A stretch of DNA of 64,000 nucleotides from contig NZ_AP023081.1 in NCBI RefSeq assembly GCF_026072635.1, positions 5,638,501 to 5,702,500 on the forward strand, written 5' to 3'. The stretch is from Pseudomonas solani (GTDB taxonomy: Bacteria > Pseudomonadota > Gammaproteobacteria > Pseudomonadales > Pseudomonadaceae). Under the pieces are notes generated by a model that was not told the DNA's origin, searched no databases, and worked only from the letters and a program-made list of their open reading frames with translations. The position numbers and the translations under genes were made by a program. Shown here piece after piece: positions 1 through 8,262 of the stretch; position 1 is the stretch's first letter; each line of letters begins with the position of its first letter.

Positions 1-1
1 C

Positions 2-1075
2 CTGGACTCGGGCTTCACCGAAGGCAGCATGGGCGTTGGCGTCGATGCCATCGGCATGCTCGGCGTCAAGCTGGACTCGGCGCCGGGGAGCAGCGGTACC
101 GGGTTGCTGCAGGTGGACCGCAATGGCCGTGCGAAGGATGACTATTCGAAGCTCGCCCTGGCCGGGAAGATCAAGTCCGGCAAGACCCAGCTCAAGCTCG
201 GGTCACTCGCGCCGCCGGTCCTGCCGACACTCAAACCCAACGATGGTCGCCTATTCCCGCAGCTGTTCGAAGGCGGGCTGCTGACCTCCGCCGAGTTCGA
301 GAACCTGGAGCTGACCGCAGGGCGTTTGAGCCGGGTCATGCAGCGCAACGCCACGCAGTACACGCCACTGCGGCTGAACACCCTGAACCGGCGCTTCCAG
401 GGGCATGGCGCGACGGCGGCGCACTTCGACACGGCCGGGGTCGACTACCGATTCCAGGCGCACTGGCTGGGTCGCTACCACATCGCCCAACTGGAGGATA
501 TCTACCGCCAGCAAGTCTTCGTCCTGAGCCACAAGGGCGCCCTGGGTGCCGGAGCCCTGAGCAGCGACCTGCGCTTGAGCTACATGCGCGACCATGGAGG
601 CGCCAAGGGCGGCAAGATCGACAACCGGGCCCTGCAGGGGTTTCTCGGGTATGCCTACGCCGGCCACAGTCTCGGCGTGGCCTACCAGCGGATGATGGGG
701 GATACCGGCTACGCCTACCTCCTGGGCTCGGATGCCAACCTGATCAACTTGTCGATACTCGGCGACTTCGCCAATGCCAAGGAGCGTTCCTGGGCATTGC
801 GCTATGGGTATGACTTCGCCGGCCTGGGATTACCCGGCCTTAGTCTCAATAGCCGTTATATGTTCGGCGACCATGCCGAGATCATCGGAACTCGCAAGAT
901 CGGCACGTCCTGGGAGCTGGATAATGAACTGCGCTATGTCGTGCAGAACGGTCCGCTGAAGGACGTCAGTGTTCGCTTGCGCAGTGCGGTCTTTCGTTCC
1001 AATCACGCGGTTAACTTCCAGCGCGACACCAACGATACACGCCTGATGTTCAACTACTCGTGGGTCATCCGGTAG
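2..1075 (+). CDS. OprD family outer-membrane porin (5' end outside window)
   Basis: This is the C-terminal ~357 residues of an OprD-type specific channel, which imports small substrates such as amino acids or carboxylates across the outer membrane. The reading frame is open from base 2, so the signal peptide and first strands lie upstream of the window. The text DSGFTEGSMGVGVDAIG and later KPNDGRLFPQLFEGG, with alternating polar/aromatic strands, are typical of the family. The protein ends in a strand closing NYSWVIR, slightly unusual because outer-membrane barrels usually end in phenylalanine. The substrate cannot be deduced. An acid phosphatase follows 70 bp downstream. Confidence 0.9.
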   Translation: MDSGFTEGSMGVGVDAIGMLGVKLDSAPGSSGTGLLQVDRNGRAKDDYSKLALAGKIKSGKTQLKLGSLAPPVLPTLKPNDGRLFPQLFEGGLLTSAEFENLELTAGRLSRVMQRNATQYTPLRLNTLNRRFQGHGATAAHFDTAGVDYRFQAHWLGRYHIAQLEDIYRQQVFVLSHKGALGAGALSSDLRLSYMRDHGGAKGGKIDNRALQGFLGYAYAGHSLGVAYQRMMGDTGYAYLLGSDANLINLSILGDFANAKERSWALRYGYDFAGLGLPGLSLNSRYMFGDHAEIIGTRKIGTSWELDNELRYVVQNGPLKDVSVRLRSAVFRSNHAVNFQRDTNDTRLMFNYSWVIR

Positions 1076-1145
1076 TTAATTTCGGCGATTCAATAACGAA
1101 ACCACTGCAATGGCTCGCACCTATAAATATAAAGAGGCTATTCCT

Positions 1146-1973
1146 ATGCAACGTCACGTATCGAACTGTCTGGCCAGCCTGTTGTTGCTGACGCTCATCA
1201 ACCCAAGCGAAGCCAGGCAAGCTGACCCGGAGCAAGCGATCCCGGAATTCCGCCCGGGTTACCTGGTGGGCTACCTGCAGAAGGAAGACCTGCCCAATAG
1301 CCTGGCGCTGCTACCGCCACCGCCTGCTGCTGGCACGCCGGCGTTCCTGCTGGACCAGACACTGGCCGCAAAAAGCCAGGCTTTGCGGGGCAGTGCGCGC
1401 TGGGAGCTGGCTATCCGCGATGCCGACCTGAAATTCCCCGCTGCCGCCGGGACCTTTTCCTGTGCCCTGGGTGCGCCCATCAGCGAGCAGCAGACACCGG
1501 CGTTGTACAGGCTACTGCGCCGGACCTTGGCCGACGCCGGCCTGGCGACCTACAGCGCCAAGACGCGCTACAGCCGTACTCGGCCTTTCGTGCTGAACCA
1601 GCAGCCCAGTTGCACCCCGGAGGATGAGCCGAAGCTGGCAAAGGATGGTTCCTATCCATCCGGGCATAGCGCGATTGGCTGGGCCTGGGCACTGGTGCTG
1701 AGCGAACTGGCTCCGGAACATGCCGACGCCATCTGGGCCCGTGGCCGGGCCTATTCGGAGAGCCGCATGGTGTGCAACGTGCACTGGTACAGCGATATCC
1801 GTGAGGGGCGTGAGGTGGGTTCCACCGCCGTGGCACGCCTGCACAGCGATCCGACCTTCCAGGCCGATTTCGCCATGGCCCGAAAGGAACTCGCAACCGC
1901 GCGCAGCCAGGGTCTGGACAGCGGTCGCGACTGTGCCGCTGAGGCTCGAGCCCTGGCGGCGGGCATCGATTAG
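1146..1973 (+). CDS. Class A non-specific acid phosphatase (PAP2 superfamily), secreted
   Basis: A 275-residue periplasmic phosphomonoesterase. The three blocks of the PAP2 active site are visible: a KxxxxxxRP block (KTRYSRTRPF), the PSGH block in DGSYPSGHSAIGWAWA, and an SRxxxxxHxxxD block (SRMVCNVHWYSD) supplying the catalytic histidines. The DGSYPSGH text is the class A (PhoN/PhoC-type) signature. I chose the ATG at 1146 because it opens a clear signal peptide (MQRHVSNCLASLLLLTL) and has AAAGAGG 6-12 bases upstream; an ATG at 1110 would add 12 unlikely residues. A TATAAATA stretch at about 1120 could be a -10 element. Confidence 0.9.
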   Translation: MQRHVSNCLASLLLLTLINPSEARQADPEQAIPEFRPGYLVGYLQKEDLPNSLALLPPPPAAGTPAFLLDQTLAAKSQALRGSARWELAIRDADLKFPAAAGTFSCALGAPISEQQTPALYRLLRRTLADAGLATYSAKTRYSRTRPFVLNQQPSCTPEDEPKLAKDGSYPSGHSAIGWAWALVLSELAPEHADAIWARGRAYSESRMVCNVHWYSDIREGREVGSTAVARLHSDPTFQADFAMARKELATARSQGLDSGRDCAAEARALAAGID

Positions 1974-2059
1974 AGCGCCAGGGAGAAGACCTTGACGCTG
2001 TTGGGCCCGCTTCGGCAGGCGCGGCAACCACGCGGGAAGCGTGGTTGCCCGCAGGCTGG

Positions 2060-2560
2060 TCACTGGCTGCCGCTGGAGCCGCCGGTGGCGCTGCCGCTGC
2101 CACCCGAGGAGCCCGAGCCGCCTGTACCGCCGGTGCCGGCGGGAGCGCCGGTACCCGTGCCCGCACCGCCGGTCCCGGAGCCGGTGCCAGCGCCGCCCGT
2201 TCCCGAACCGCCGGTTCCGGTGCCGCCAGGCGCGGTGCCAGTGCCGGTTCCTGTACCCGTGCCGGTGCCATTGGTGCCCGGGGTGGGGGCGCCGCCCTGG
2301 CCTCCGGTGCCGCTGCCGGCTCCGCCGGTCCCTGACCCGGTTCCGCCCGGTGCGCTCGGGCCGCCGATGCCATTGCCCGGTGACTGGGCGCCGGAGCCGG
2401 TCCCGCTGCCACTGTCGGTGGAAGGCGCGGTGGGCGAGCCGGGCGTGCTCGGGCCGGGCACGGTGGGGCCGGTGCCGCCATCGGTTTCGGCCAGCGCGGT
2501 GAGGGAGGCTCCGGCCAGGCAGCCGCTGAGCAGGAAGGCAGTCAATGTGTTCAGTTTCAT
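2060..2560 (-). CDS. Low-complexity Gly/Ser/Thr/Pro-rich secreted protein
   Basis: A 166-residue protein of unknown function. Residues 1-24 form a signal peptide (MKLNTLTAFLLSGCLAGASLTALAET). The rest is almost entirely G, T, S, P and A in imperfect GTGTGT, GGSGTGG and GAGTGSG repeats, so it should be disordered and exported. The cysteine in SGC within the signal peptide could make it a lipoprotein, but the following residues favour ordinary cleavage at ALA-E. The start was set by GGAGA 5 bases upstream of the ATG at 2560. The opposite strand is also open, but reads as Pro/Val repeats, the expected shadow of a Gly/Thr-rich gene. Confidence 0.7.
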   Translation of the reverse strand: MKLNTLTAFLLSGCLAGASLTALAETDGGTGPTVPGPSTPGSPTAPSTDSGSGTGSGAQSPGNGIGGPSAPGGTGSGTGGAGSGTGGQGGAPTPGTNGTGTGTGTGTGTAPGGTGTGGSGTGGAGTGSGTGGAGTGTGAPAGTGGTGGSGSSGGSGSATGGSSGSQ

Positions 2561-2776
2561 GGGGTTCTCCAGAACAGTGGGGTTACAGGAATTACGGCCC
2601 ATGGCGGCGGGAAGGGTTCGGGAAGAATGATCAACGGTGGCTCGGCGCCATTGGTCAGGGGAGCGGCAGCCGCAAGCCGGCGTGCTTGATCATGCGGGAG
2701 GGTGGCGCATAAGGTGTCACCCTCAAAAAAGGACGAGGCCCGTTCAACCGGGCACCCTGAACGGACAGGACTCCGC

Positions 2777-4417
2777 ATGACCGCTCCCCGCAGTAGCGCC
2801 ATCGACACCGAACGCTCCCAGGCGGTCGTCCGCCTGGTGATCACCAGCCTCGCAACGCTCTACACCGCGGCTGTCCAGCTCATGGGGCGCATGCCCGAAG
2901 AGCTGGCAGTGCCCATCCTCGTCTACAACTCGCTGTTTCTGGTGGTGTCCTTCGTGCTGCTGATGGCCATTGTGCGGCGGCCCGGCAACTACCCCGCGCG
3001 GCGGCTGTTCTCCATGGTCCACGACTACGCCGGCATCGGGTTTTCCATGGGCGTGGGCGGGGCGGCGATGCTGCCGGCCTACGGCCTGCTGCTGTGGGTG
3101 ACGGTGGGCAACGGCCTGCGCTTCGGCTCGCGCTACCTGGCCGTGTCCACCCTGCTGGCACTGGCGGCGCTGGGGGTGATCACCCTGTTCAACTCCTACT
3201 GGCAGGAACAGCCCTATGTGGTGCTGACGCTGGTGGTGACCACCATCATCGTGCCGGCGTACGTGAACATCCTGCTGGGCCAGACCCGCCGCGCCACCGA
3301 GGCGGAGAGCGCCGCCAACCTGGCCAAGTCGCGCTTCCTCGCCCAGGCCAGCCACGACCTGCGCCAGCCGATCCACAGCATCAGCCTGTTCACCGCCTGC
3401 CTGCGCGATGCCGACCTTGGCCACGAGGAACGGCAACTGGTGGACAGCATCGACAAGTCGCTGCACAGCGTGTCGCAGTTGTTCCGCTCGATCCTCGACA
3501 TGTACAGCCTCGACGGCGGCAAGGTGGTGCCCCGGGCGCAGCCGGTGGCGCTGGGGGAGTTGCTGGAGGACCTGGTGCAACAGAATGCCGAGGCCGCGCG
3601 CTGGGCCGGGGTGCGCATCCGCCTGCGGGTGCCGCGCGGGCTGCATGTGCTGAGCGACCCGCATCTGCTGGCGACCATGGTGCAGAACATCCTCTCCAAC
3701 GCCCTCAAGTACGCGCCGGGCAAGCCGCTGCTGATCGGCTGCCGCCGCCGTGGAGGGCGCTTCGTCATCCAGGTCCACGACCAGGGCCGGGGCATTCCCC
3801 CGCAGCACCTGGAGAACGTCTTCGACGAGTTCTACCGGGTGCGCCAGGTGCGCGACAAGGACATCGAAGGCGTCGGCCTGGGCCTGGCCATCGTCAAGCG
3901 CCTGGCCGAGCTGATGGGGCTGGAGATCCGCATCGCCTCGCGCCTGGGGCGGGGCACCAGCGTGTCCATTGGCGGCCTGATTGCCAGCGAGGCGCCACGC
4001 CATGCACCGCTGCCGGCACGGCGCGCGCCACTGCGCATGCTCGACGGCCTGCGGGTGATCCTCATCGAGGACGACGGCAACGTGCTGCGCGCCACCGCCA
4101 CGTTGCTGGAGAAATGGGGCTGCATCGTCGAGGCGCGGCCCTCGCTGCCGCCGGGCGATGTGCAATGCGACCTGGTGATCACTGACTTCGACCTGGACAC
4201 CGAGCTGTCAGGGGCCGATTGCATCGACCAGGTCCGCGCCCGCAGCGGCTGGAAGGTGCCGGCAGTGGTCATCACCGGCCACGAAGTACGCCGGGTGCAG
4301 GAATCGGTGGCCGACCCGGACATCCCCATCCTCTCCAAACCCATCCACCCGGCCGAGCTGCGCTCCGTGTTGATGGCGTTGAAGCTGGGCATGCCGGAGC
4401 AGGCCGCGGCTAGTTAA
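2777..4417 (+). CDS. Hybrid sensor histidine kinase/response regulator, membrane-bound
   Basis: A 546-residue hybrid kinase. About six membrane segments fill residues 20-185, so sensing is probably within the membrane. The phosphoacceptor histidine is about H193 in SHDLRQPIHS, followed by an HATPase domain (NILSNALKYA; DQGRGIP; GVGLGLAIVKR). A C-terminal receiver follows, with its aspartate about D470 in TDFDLD and a conserved lysine in LSKP. The ATG at 2777 has AGGA upstream; a GTG at 2702 in the same frame would add 25 residues. A LuxR-type regulator lies downstream on the other strand beyond a repeat array and is a plausible phosphotransfer partner. The closest types I recall are ErcS-like kinases, but I do not assign a name. 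Confidence 0.85.
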   Translation: MTAPRSSAIDTERSQAVVRLVITSLATLYTAAVQLMGRMPEELAVPILVYNSLFLVVSFVLLMAIVRRPGNYPARRLFSMVHDYAGIGFSMGVGGAAMLPAYGLLLWVTVGNGLRFGSRYLAVSTLLALAALGVITLFNSYWQEQPYVVLTLVVTTIIVPAYVNILLGQTRRATEAESAANLAKSRFLAQASHDLRQPIHSISLFTACLRDADLGHEERQLVDSIDKSLHSVSQLFRSILDMYSLDGGKVVPRAQPVALGELLEDLVQQNAEAARWAGVRIRLRVPRGLHVLSDPHLLATMVQNILSNALKYAPGKPLLIGCRRRGGRFVIQVHDQGRGIPPQHLENVFDEFYRVRQVRDKDIEGVGLGLAIVKRLAELMGLEIRIASRLGRGTSVSIGGLIASEAPRHAPLPARRAPLRMLDGLRVILIEDDGNVLRATATLLEKWGCIVEARPSLPPGDVQCDLVITDFDLDTELSGADCIDQVRARSGWKVPAVVITGHEVRRVQESVADPDIPILSKPIHPAELRSVLMALKLGMPEQAAAS

Positions 4418-4430
4418 GCGGGGTGGTGTC

Positions 4431-5200
4431 GGGCCTCGCTGCACTCGGCGCCAACCTACGGCGCCGTGCCCAACCCGAGCCACGGCGCTGACCGATGTGT
4501 AGGGTGGATGACGCTTTTTTCATCCACCACGCGGCCTTGCAGGCCGCACGGATGCCCGCCTCGTGGGAGCCGAATTCATTCGCGATGGGGTGTCCGGCCG
4601 CTCGCATGGCCATGGGCTGGCGATAGGTCTTTCGCGGCTGAAGCCGCTCCCACAGGGAGAGCCTGAAGCGGGGCCGAACATGGTTGTGTTGGGCCTCGCT
4701 GAGTTCGGCGCCAACCTACGGCGCCGTGACCAACCCGAACCACGGCGCTGACCGGCGTGTAGGGTGGATGACGCTTTTTTCATCCACCACGCGGCCTTGC
4801 AGGCCGCACGGATGCCCGCCTCGTGGGAGCCGAATTCATTCGCGATGGGGTGTCCGGCCGCTCGCATGGCCATGGGCTGGCGATAGGTCTTTCGCGGCTG
4901 AAGCCGCTCCCACAGGGAGAGCCTGAAGCGGGGCCGAACATGGTTGTGTTGGGCCTCGCTGAGCTCGGCGCCAACCTACGGCGCCGTGCCCAACCCGAAC
5001 CACGGCGCTGACCGATGTGTAGGGTGGATGACGCTTTTTTCATCCACCAAGCGACCTTGAAGCCCACACACATGCCCGCCTCGTGGGAGCCAATTCATTC
5101 GCGATGGGGTGTCCGCCCACGCATAGCCAGGTGCCTGCAGAAGGTCTTTCGCGGCTGAAGCCGCTCCTATAGAGAGGGCCCGAAGCGGGGCCTGATATCG
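4431..5200. repeat. Three tandem copies of a 260-bp intergenic repeat unit
   Basis: The motif AGGGTGGATGACGC recurs at 4501, 4761 and 5021, and GGGCCTCGCTG at 4431, 4691 and 4951, so the period is exactly 260 bp. Copies one and two are nearly identical; the third diverges after about 5050. Each unit is a composite of known-looking Pseudomonas palindromic pieces: GCGCCAACCTACGG, a GTGGATGA...TCATCCAC hairpin, GGGAGCCGAATTCATTCGCGATGG, and GCGGCTGAAGCCGCTCCCAC. No coding potential is convincing: the open frames in the array repeat with the unit. It fills the gap between the kinase and response-regulator genes. Confidence 0.9.
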
Positions 5201-5205
5201 CTGCT

Positions 5206-5227
5206 CCCGGGCTGAAGCCCGGGCTAC
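5206..5227. repeat. Palindromic repeat CCCGGGCTGAAGCCCGGGCTAC
   Basis: A perfect CCCGGGCT/AGCCCGGG inverted repeat 3' of the response regulator. The same element recurs at 8237, 37186 and 54634, so it is a dispersed genomic repeat and may also act as a terminator here. Confidence 0.75.
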
Positions 5228-5254
5228 CTAGTGGCGATATCGGATAAGTGGGGT

Positions 5255-5878
5255 TTAGATCCCCGCCTTGGCGGCCTTGGCTGCGGCGGCGGCGCGGGTG
5301 TTGACGCCCAGGGTGCGCAGCAGCGAGGAGACGTGGATGCGCACGGTGAAGGGCGAGATGTCCAGCTCGCGGGCGATTTCCTTGTTCGACAGGCCGTTGG
5401 CGATCAGCCGCAGCACGTCCTGCTGACGCGGGGTGAGCTGGGTCAGTTCGGCGTCGTGGGCGAGCAGGCCGGTTTCGCCGAAGCGCACCACGAAATCCCC
5501 CTCGCGAATGGCCAGCAGCGCCTCGCCGACCTCGTCGGGGGCGATGGCCTTGCCGATGAAGCCGTCGGCACCGGCGGCCATGACTTCATCGACGGCCTTC
5601 TGGCTGTCGACCATGGAAACGATGACGATGGAGCTGCGCTTGAAGGCCTGGCGCAGTGCGCCGATGGCCTCGACGGACTGGCCGGGGAAGAGCAAGTCGA
5701 GGATGAACATGCTGGGCGCAGCGCCCTCATTGGCCAGGGCGAGCACTTCCTCCATGCTGCCGGCTTCCTCCACCTGCACGGTGGGCAGTACACGCTGGAC
5801 GATACGCCGCAGACCATCGCGGAATACGGGGTGATCGTCGGCAACGATGATGCGTTCGGAACTGTTTTCTTCGGACAT
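5255..5878 (-). CDS. LuxR/NarL-type response regulator
   Basis: A 207-residue two-component regulator. The N-terminal receiver shows the acidic pair in IIVADDHPVFRDGL, the phospho-acceptor aspartate in FILDLLFPG and the conserved lysine in GKAIAPDE. The C-terminal LuxR helix-turn-helix reads LTPRQQDVLRLIANGLSNKEIARELDIS in consecutive halves, matching NarL-type DNA-binding domains. It is convergent with the hybrid kinase across the repeat array and divergent from the Cache protein. The three together suggest a sensory locus, though the target genes cannot be inferred. Confidence 0.9.
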   Translation of the reverse strand: MSEENSSERIIVADDHPVFRDGLRRIVQRVLPTVQVEEAGSMEEVLALANEGAAPSMFILDLLFPGQSVEAIGALRQAFKRSSIVIVSMVDSQKAVDEVMAAGADGFIGKAIAPDEVGEALLAIREGDFVVRFGETGLLAHDAELTQLTPRQQDVLRLIANGLSNKEIARELDISPFTVRIHVSSLLRTLGVNTRAAAAAKAAKAGI

Positions 5879-6334
5879 CCGTTTCTTGTCTTGTTCTTGG
5901 GAAGCCGCAAGCCCTCGACGGCGTGTCGACCTGGCCCGCGTGCTTCGGATAATCGACTGCCTGCATCCTGCAGCCCGTGGTTCTTCCCTGAAAGTGTCTC
6001 AGGTTAGAGACAAATCGCCGGTCACGCCATCGAACAGATCGCCGCATCGACCATCGGCAATGTCCCTCGAAAGAGTGCTTTTCAGTGCTTCAGCGCTCGC
6101 AACCGTCGCCTCCGCCGCTGCATGCCAGGCGCGCGAAGAGCGTGGCGGTGCGCTGTCCACCCGGTTGCGGAGCGCTTCCCTGGCTGGCAACGGGCATAGC
6201 CAGCTCGAGTCGCAGCTGCCTCCCTGTTCTGGCGATATCCGTGGAGTGGGCAAGAATGCATAGGCGTACATCCATCATTCATTGCGGCCAGGTGGTCGCC
6301 GCCATCGCCCCTGTGGGCGCAAGGAGCAGTACCC
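5879..6334. other. Intergenic region between divergent regulator and Cache gene
   Basis: 456 bases without a supported gene. It must hold the divergent promoters of the response regulator and the Cache protein. Several short open frames cross it on both strands, but none has a ribosome site plus plausible protein. I see no repeat or structured RNA. Confidence 0.5.
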
Positions 6335-7165
6335 ATGATCCGACGCATTGCCCTGGCCTTCGGCCTGTTGTTCGCCTGCCTGGCCCATGCCGACCCGGCG
6401 CTGGATGCAATGAAGGCGCGGGCGCTGCTGGACCGCGCCGTCGACTATTACCAGGCGCACGGTGATGCGGCGCTGGCCGTCTTCAGCCGCCAGGGCGAGT
6501 TCATCGAGGAGGACCGCTACGTGTTCGTGGTGGACACCCACGGCGTGATGCTGGCCAGCGGCGGGCCCTCGGCGGTGCTGATCGGCCGCGATGTGTCCCA
6601 GGTGCTGGAACCGGAGTTGCGCGACGCCTTCCAGAAGGTGCTGGCCACCACCGAGCAGCAGGGCGTGCAGACCGCCGAATACCGCTGGAAGAACTGGCGC
6701 GACGGACATGTGGAGCGCAAGGAGGTGTATTTCCGCCGGGTCGGCGAGCGCATCATCGCCGTCGGTCACTACCTGCCCCGGGCCACGCCCGAGCAGGCCC
6801 ACCAGTTCATGGCCCGCGCGGTGAAGGCGATGGAGGCCGACGCGGCGGGGAGCATCAAGGCGATCAATGCGCTGTCGCCCGATTTCCGCGAGGACGACCT
6901 GTACCTCTTCGTGATCGACCTGCAGGACCGCCGCTACGTCGCCCACGGCTACAACCTGCGCCTGGTTGGCGTGGACTTCGCCACCATCGACGACCCCGAA
7001 GGCAAGCCGGTGGGTGCGCCGATCCTCGAGCTGATGACCAAGGCCGACAAGGGCGACTACGAGTACCGCTGGAAGAACCCGGTGACCGGCAAGGTGGAGT
7101 ACAAGCACGCGCTGCTGCGCAAGGTCGGCCATTACCTGGTGGTGACCGGCTACTACAGCGACTGA
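6335..7165 (+). CDS. Secreted tandem Cache-domain protein
   Basis: A 276-residue protein with a signal peptide (MIRRIALAFGLLFACLAHA) and two similar halves. Each half has a helix rich in charged residues followed by Cache-like strands: YVFVVDTHGVMLASGG with YRWKNWRDGHVERKEVYFRRV in parts, and LYLFVIDLQDRRYVAHG with YRWKNPVTGKVEYKHALLR. Cache domains bind small ligands in the periplasm, normally as part of chemoreceptors or kinases. Here there is no membrane anchor or output domain, so it may present a ligand to another sensor, such as the nearby hybrid kinase. That link is inference from proximity only. Confidence 0.75.
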   Translation: MIRRIALAFGLLFACLAHADPALDAMKARALLDRAVDYYQAHGDAALAVFSRQGEFIEEDRYVFVVDTHGVMLASGGPSAVLIGRDVSQVLEPELRDAFQKVLATTEQQGVQTAEYRWKNWRDGHVERKEVYFRRVGERIIAVGHYLPRATPEQAHQFMARAVKAMEADAAGSIKAINALSPDFREDDLYLFVIDLQDRRYVAHGYNLRLVGVDFATIDDPEGKPVGAPILELMTKADKGDYEYRWKNPVTGKVEYKHALLRKVGHYLVVTGYYSD

Positions 7166-7172
7166 CGGGCGC

Positions 7173-7200
7173 GCGGGGGCGGCCGGCGAGCAGCCCCCGC
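7173..7200. terminator. Terminator hairpin between convergent genes
   Basis: GCGGGGGC (7173-7180) and GCCCCCGC (7193-7200) form a perfect 8-bp GC stem with a 12-base loop. It sits between the Cache gene and the convergent TauD-type gene and could serve both directions, although no clear T tract follows. Confidence 0.55.
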
Positions 7201-7207
7201 TGCGGGG

Positions 7208-8104
7208 CTAGCGGCTGGGGGCCTCGCCGACCACCGTGGTGCGGTACATCTCGCGGCGCATGCCGTGGTAGTCGGAAATGGGCAGGTGCCAGGTGCTGCG
7301 GTTGTCCCAGATGGCCAGGGTGCCGGGGCTCCAGCGCATGCGGCAGGTGAAGGTCGGCTGGGCGGCGACGCTGAACAGGTGGGTCAGCAGGGCCGTTGCC
7401 TCCGAGGGCCGCAGCCCTTCGATGCCGCTGGTGTAGGCCGGGTTGACGAAGAGCACCCGCTGCCCGGTTTCCGGGTGGCGGGTGATCAGCGGATGGCGGC
7501 GCACCTCGCCATCGGTGGCTTCGCCGAAGCGGATGTCCATGTTCTCCAGCAGCTTGTTGTGCGCGGCGCCGACGCCATAGGCGCGCTCCGGGCTGTGGAT
7601 GGCGTCCAGCCCCTGGAGGAAGGCCTGCAGCGGCGGCGACAGCCAGTCATGGGCCAGCGCCAGGTTGGCGAAGAAGGTGTCGCCGCCGAAGGGCGGGATG
7701 TCCTTGCCGTAGAGCAGGGTGAAGGCCGGCGGCTTCTCCTGGAACGACCAGTCGGTGTGCCAGGCGCCGCCGAAGACCACCGGGGTCTTCTCGTCTGCTT
7801 CCTTGACCACATGGACCACGTTCGGGTGATCGGGCATGCACTTCACATAGGGCTCGCGGCCGAATTCGCCGAAGGCCAGGGTCACCCGTTCCAGGTCCTC
7901 GACTTCCAGTTGCTGGTCTCGGATGAACAGCACCTTGTGGTGCAGCAGCGCCTGGCGCAGTTCGGCGAAGCCGTCCTCGTCCAGCTGTTTCAGGTCGACC
8001 CCGCTGACATCCGCGCCCAGGGCGCCGGTGGCGGGAAGGGTCTGGAATCGGCGGGTCTGCAGGGCACGGTTGACGCTGGGATGGGCATGGTAGAACTCGA
8101 ACAT
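7208..8104 (-). CDS. TauD/TfdA family 2-oxoglutarate-dependent dioxygenase
   Basis: A 298-residue non-haem iron dioxygenase. The iron triad is visible as H116 and D118 in GGAWHTDWSF and a distal histidine about H273 in WDNRSTWH. The arginine that binds 2-oxoglutarate follows in MRREMYRTT. The family includes taurine, alkylsulfate and 2,4-D dioxygenases; the substrate cannot be told, though sulfonate-related genes are common in the window. The ATG at 8104 is preferred over a GTG at 8113 because AGAGG lies 9 bases upstream of it. A terminator hairpin separates it from the nitronate monooxygenase gene on the same strand, so it is probably transcribed alone. Confidence 0.88.
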   Translation of the reverse strand: MFEFYHAHPSVNRALQTRRFQTLPATGALGADVSGVDLKQLDEDGFAELRQALLHHKVLFIRDQQLEVEDLERVTLAFGEFGREPYVKCMPDHPNVVHVVKEADEKTPVVFGGAWHTDWSFQEKPPAFTLLYGKDIPPFGGDTFFANLALAHDWLSPPLQAFLQGLDAIHSPERAYGVGAAHNKLLENMDIRFGEATDGEVRRHPLITRHPETGQRVLFVNPAYTSGIEGLRPSEATALLTHLFSVAAQPTFTCRMRWSPGTLAIWDNRSTWHLPISDYHGMRREMYRTTVVGEAPSR

Positions 8105-8202
8105 GGCGGCCACCTCTTATCGTTGTCATGGGCCTGCTCAGCATGGCCAAGCTGGCCGCGCCTTGCCACGGCGAGTCCGGCCAAAGTCCGGACGGGAAGT
8201 GA

Positions 8203-8225
8203 AAGGGAGGCGCTGGGCCTCCCTT
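8203..8225 (-). terminator. Rho-independent terminator of the nitronate monooxygenase gene
   Basis: AAGGGAGGC and GCCTCCCTT form a perfect 9-bp stem with a 5-base loop, followed on the minus strand by TTTC. It lies just 3' of the NMO stop codon at 8263. Confidence 0.75.
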
Positions 8226-8236
8226 GGTTCAGGCGC

Positions 8237-8258
8237 CCCGGGCTGAAGCCCGGGCTAC
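8237..8258. repeat. Palindromic repeat CCCGGGCTGAAGCCCGGGCTAC
   Basis: Second copy of the dispersed palindrome also present at 5206, between the NMO stop codon and its terminator. Confidence 0.75.
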
Positions 8259-8262
8259 ATCA

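Noticed and set aside
1480..2481. Long minus-strand open frame of 333 codons opposite the acid phosphatase and the Gly-rich gene
   Set aside because: It is Pro/Ala/Arg low-complexity reading of the opposite strand, has no ribosome site, and both overlapped genes are well supported in other frames.
4431..5200. CRISPR array or coding repeats in the 260-bp units
   Set aside because: The unit is far too long, spacers are absent (copies are contiguous), and frames inside repeat with the unit.
5879..6334. Small genes in the divergent spacer
   Set aside because: Open frames exist on both strands but none combines a ribosome site with plausible protein sequence.
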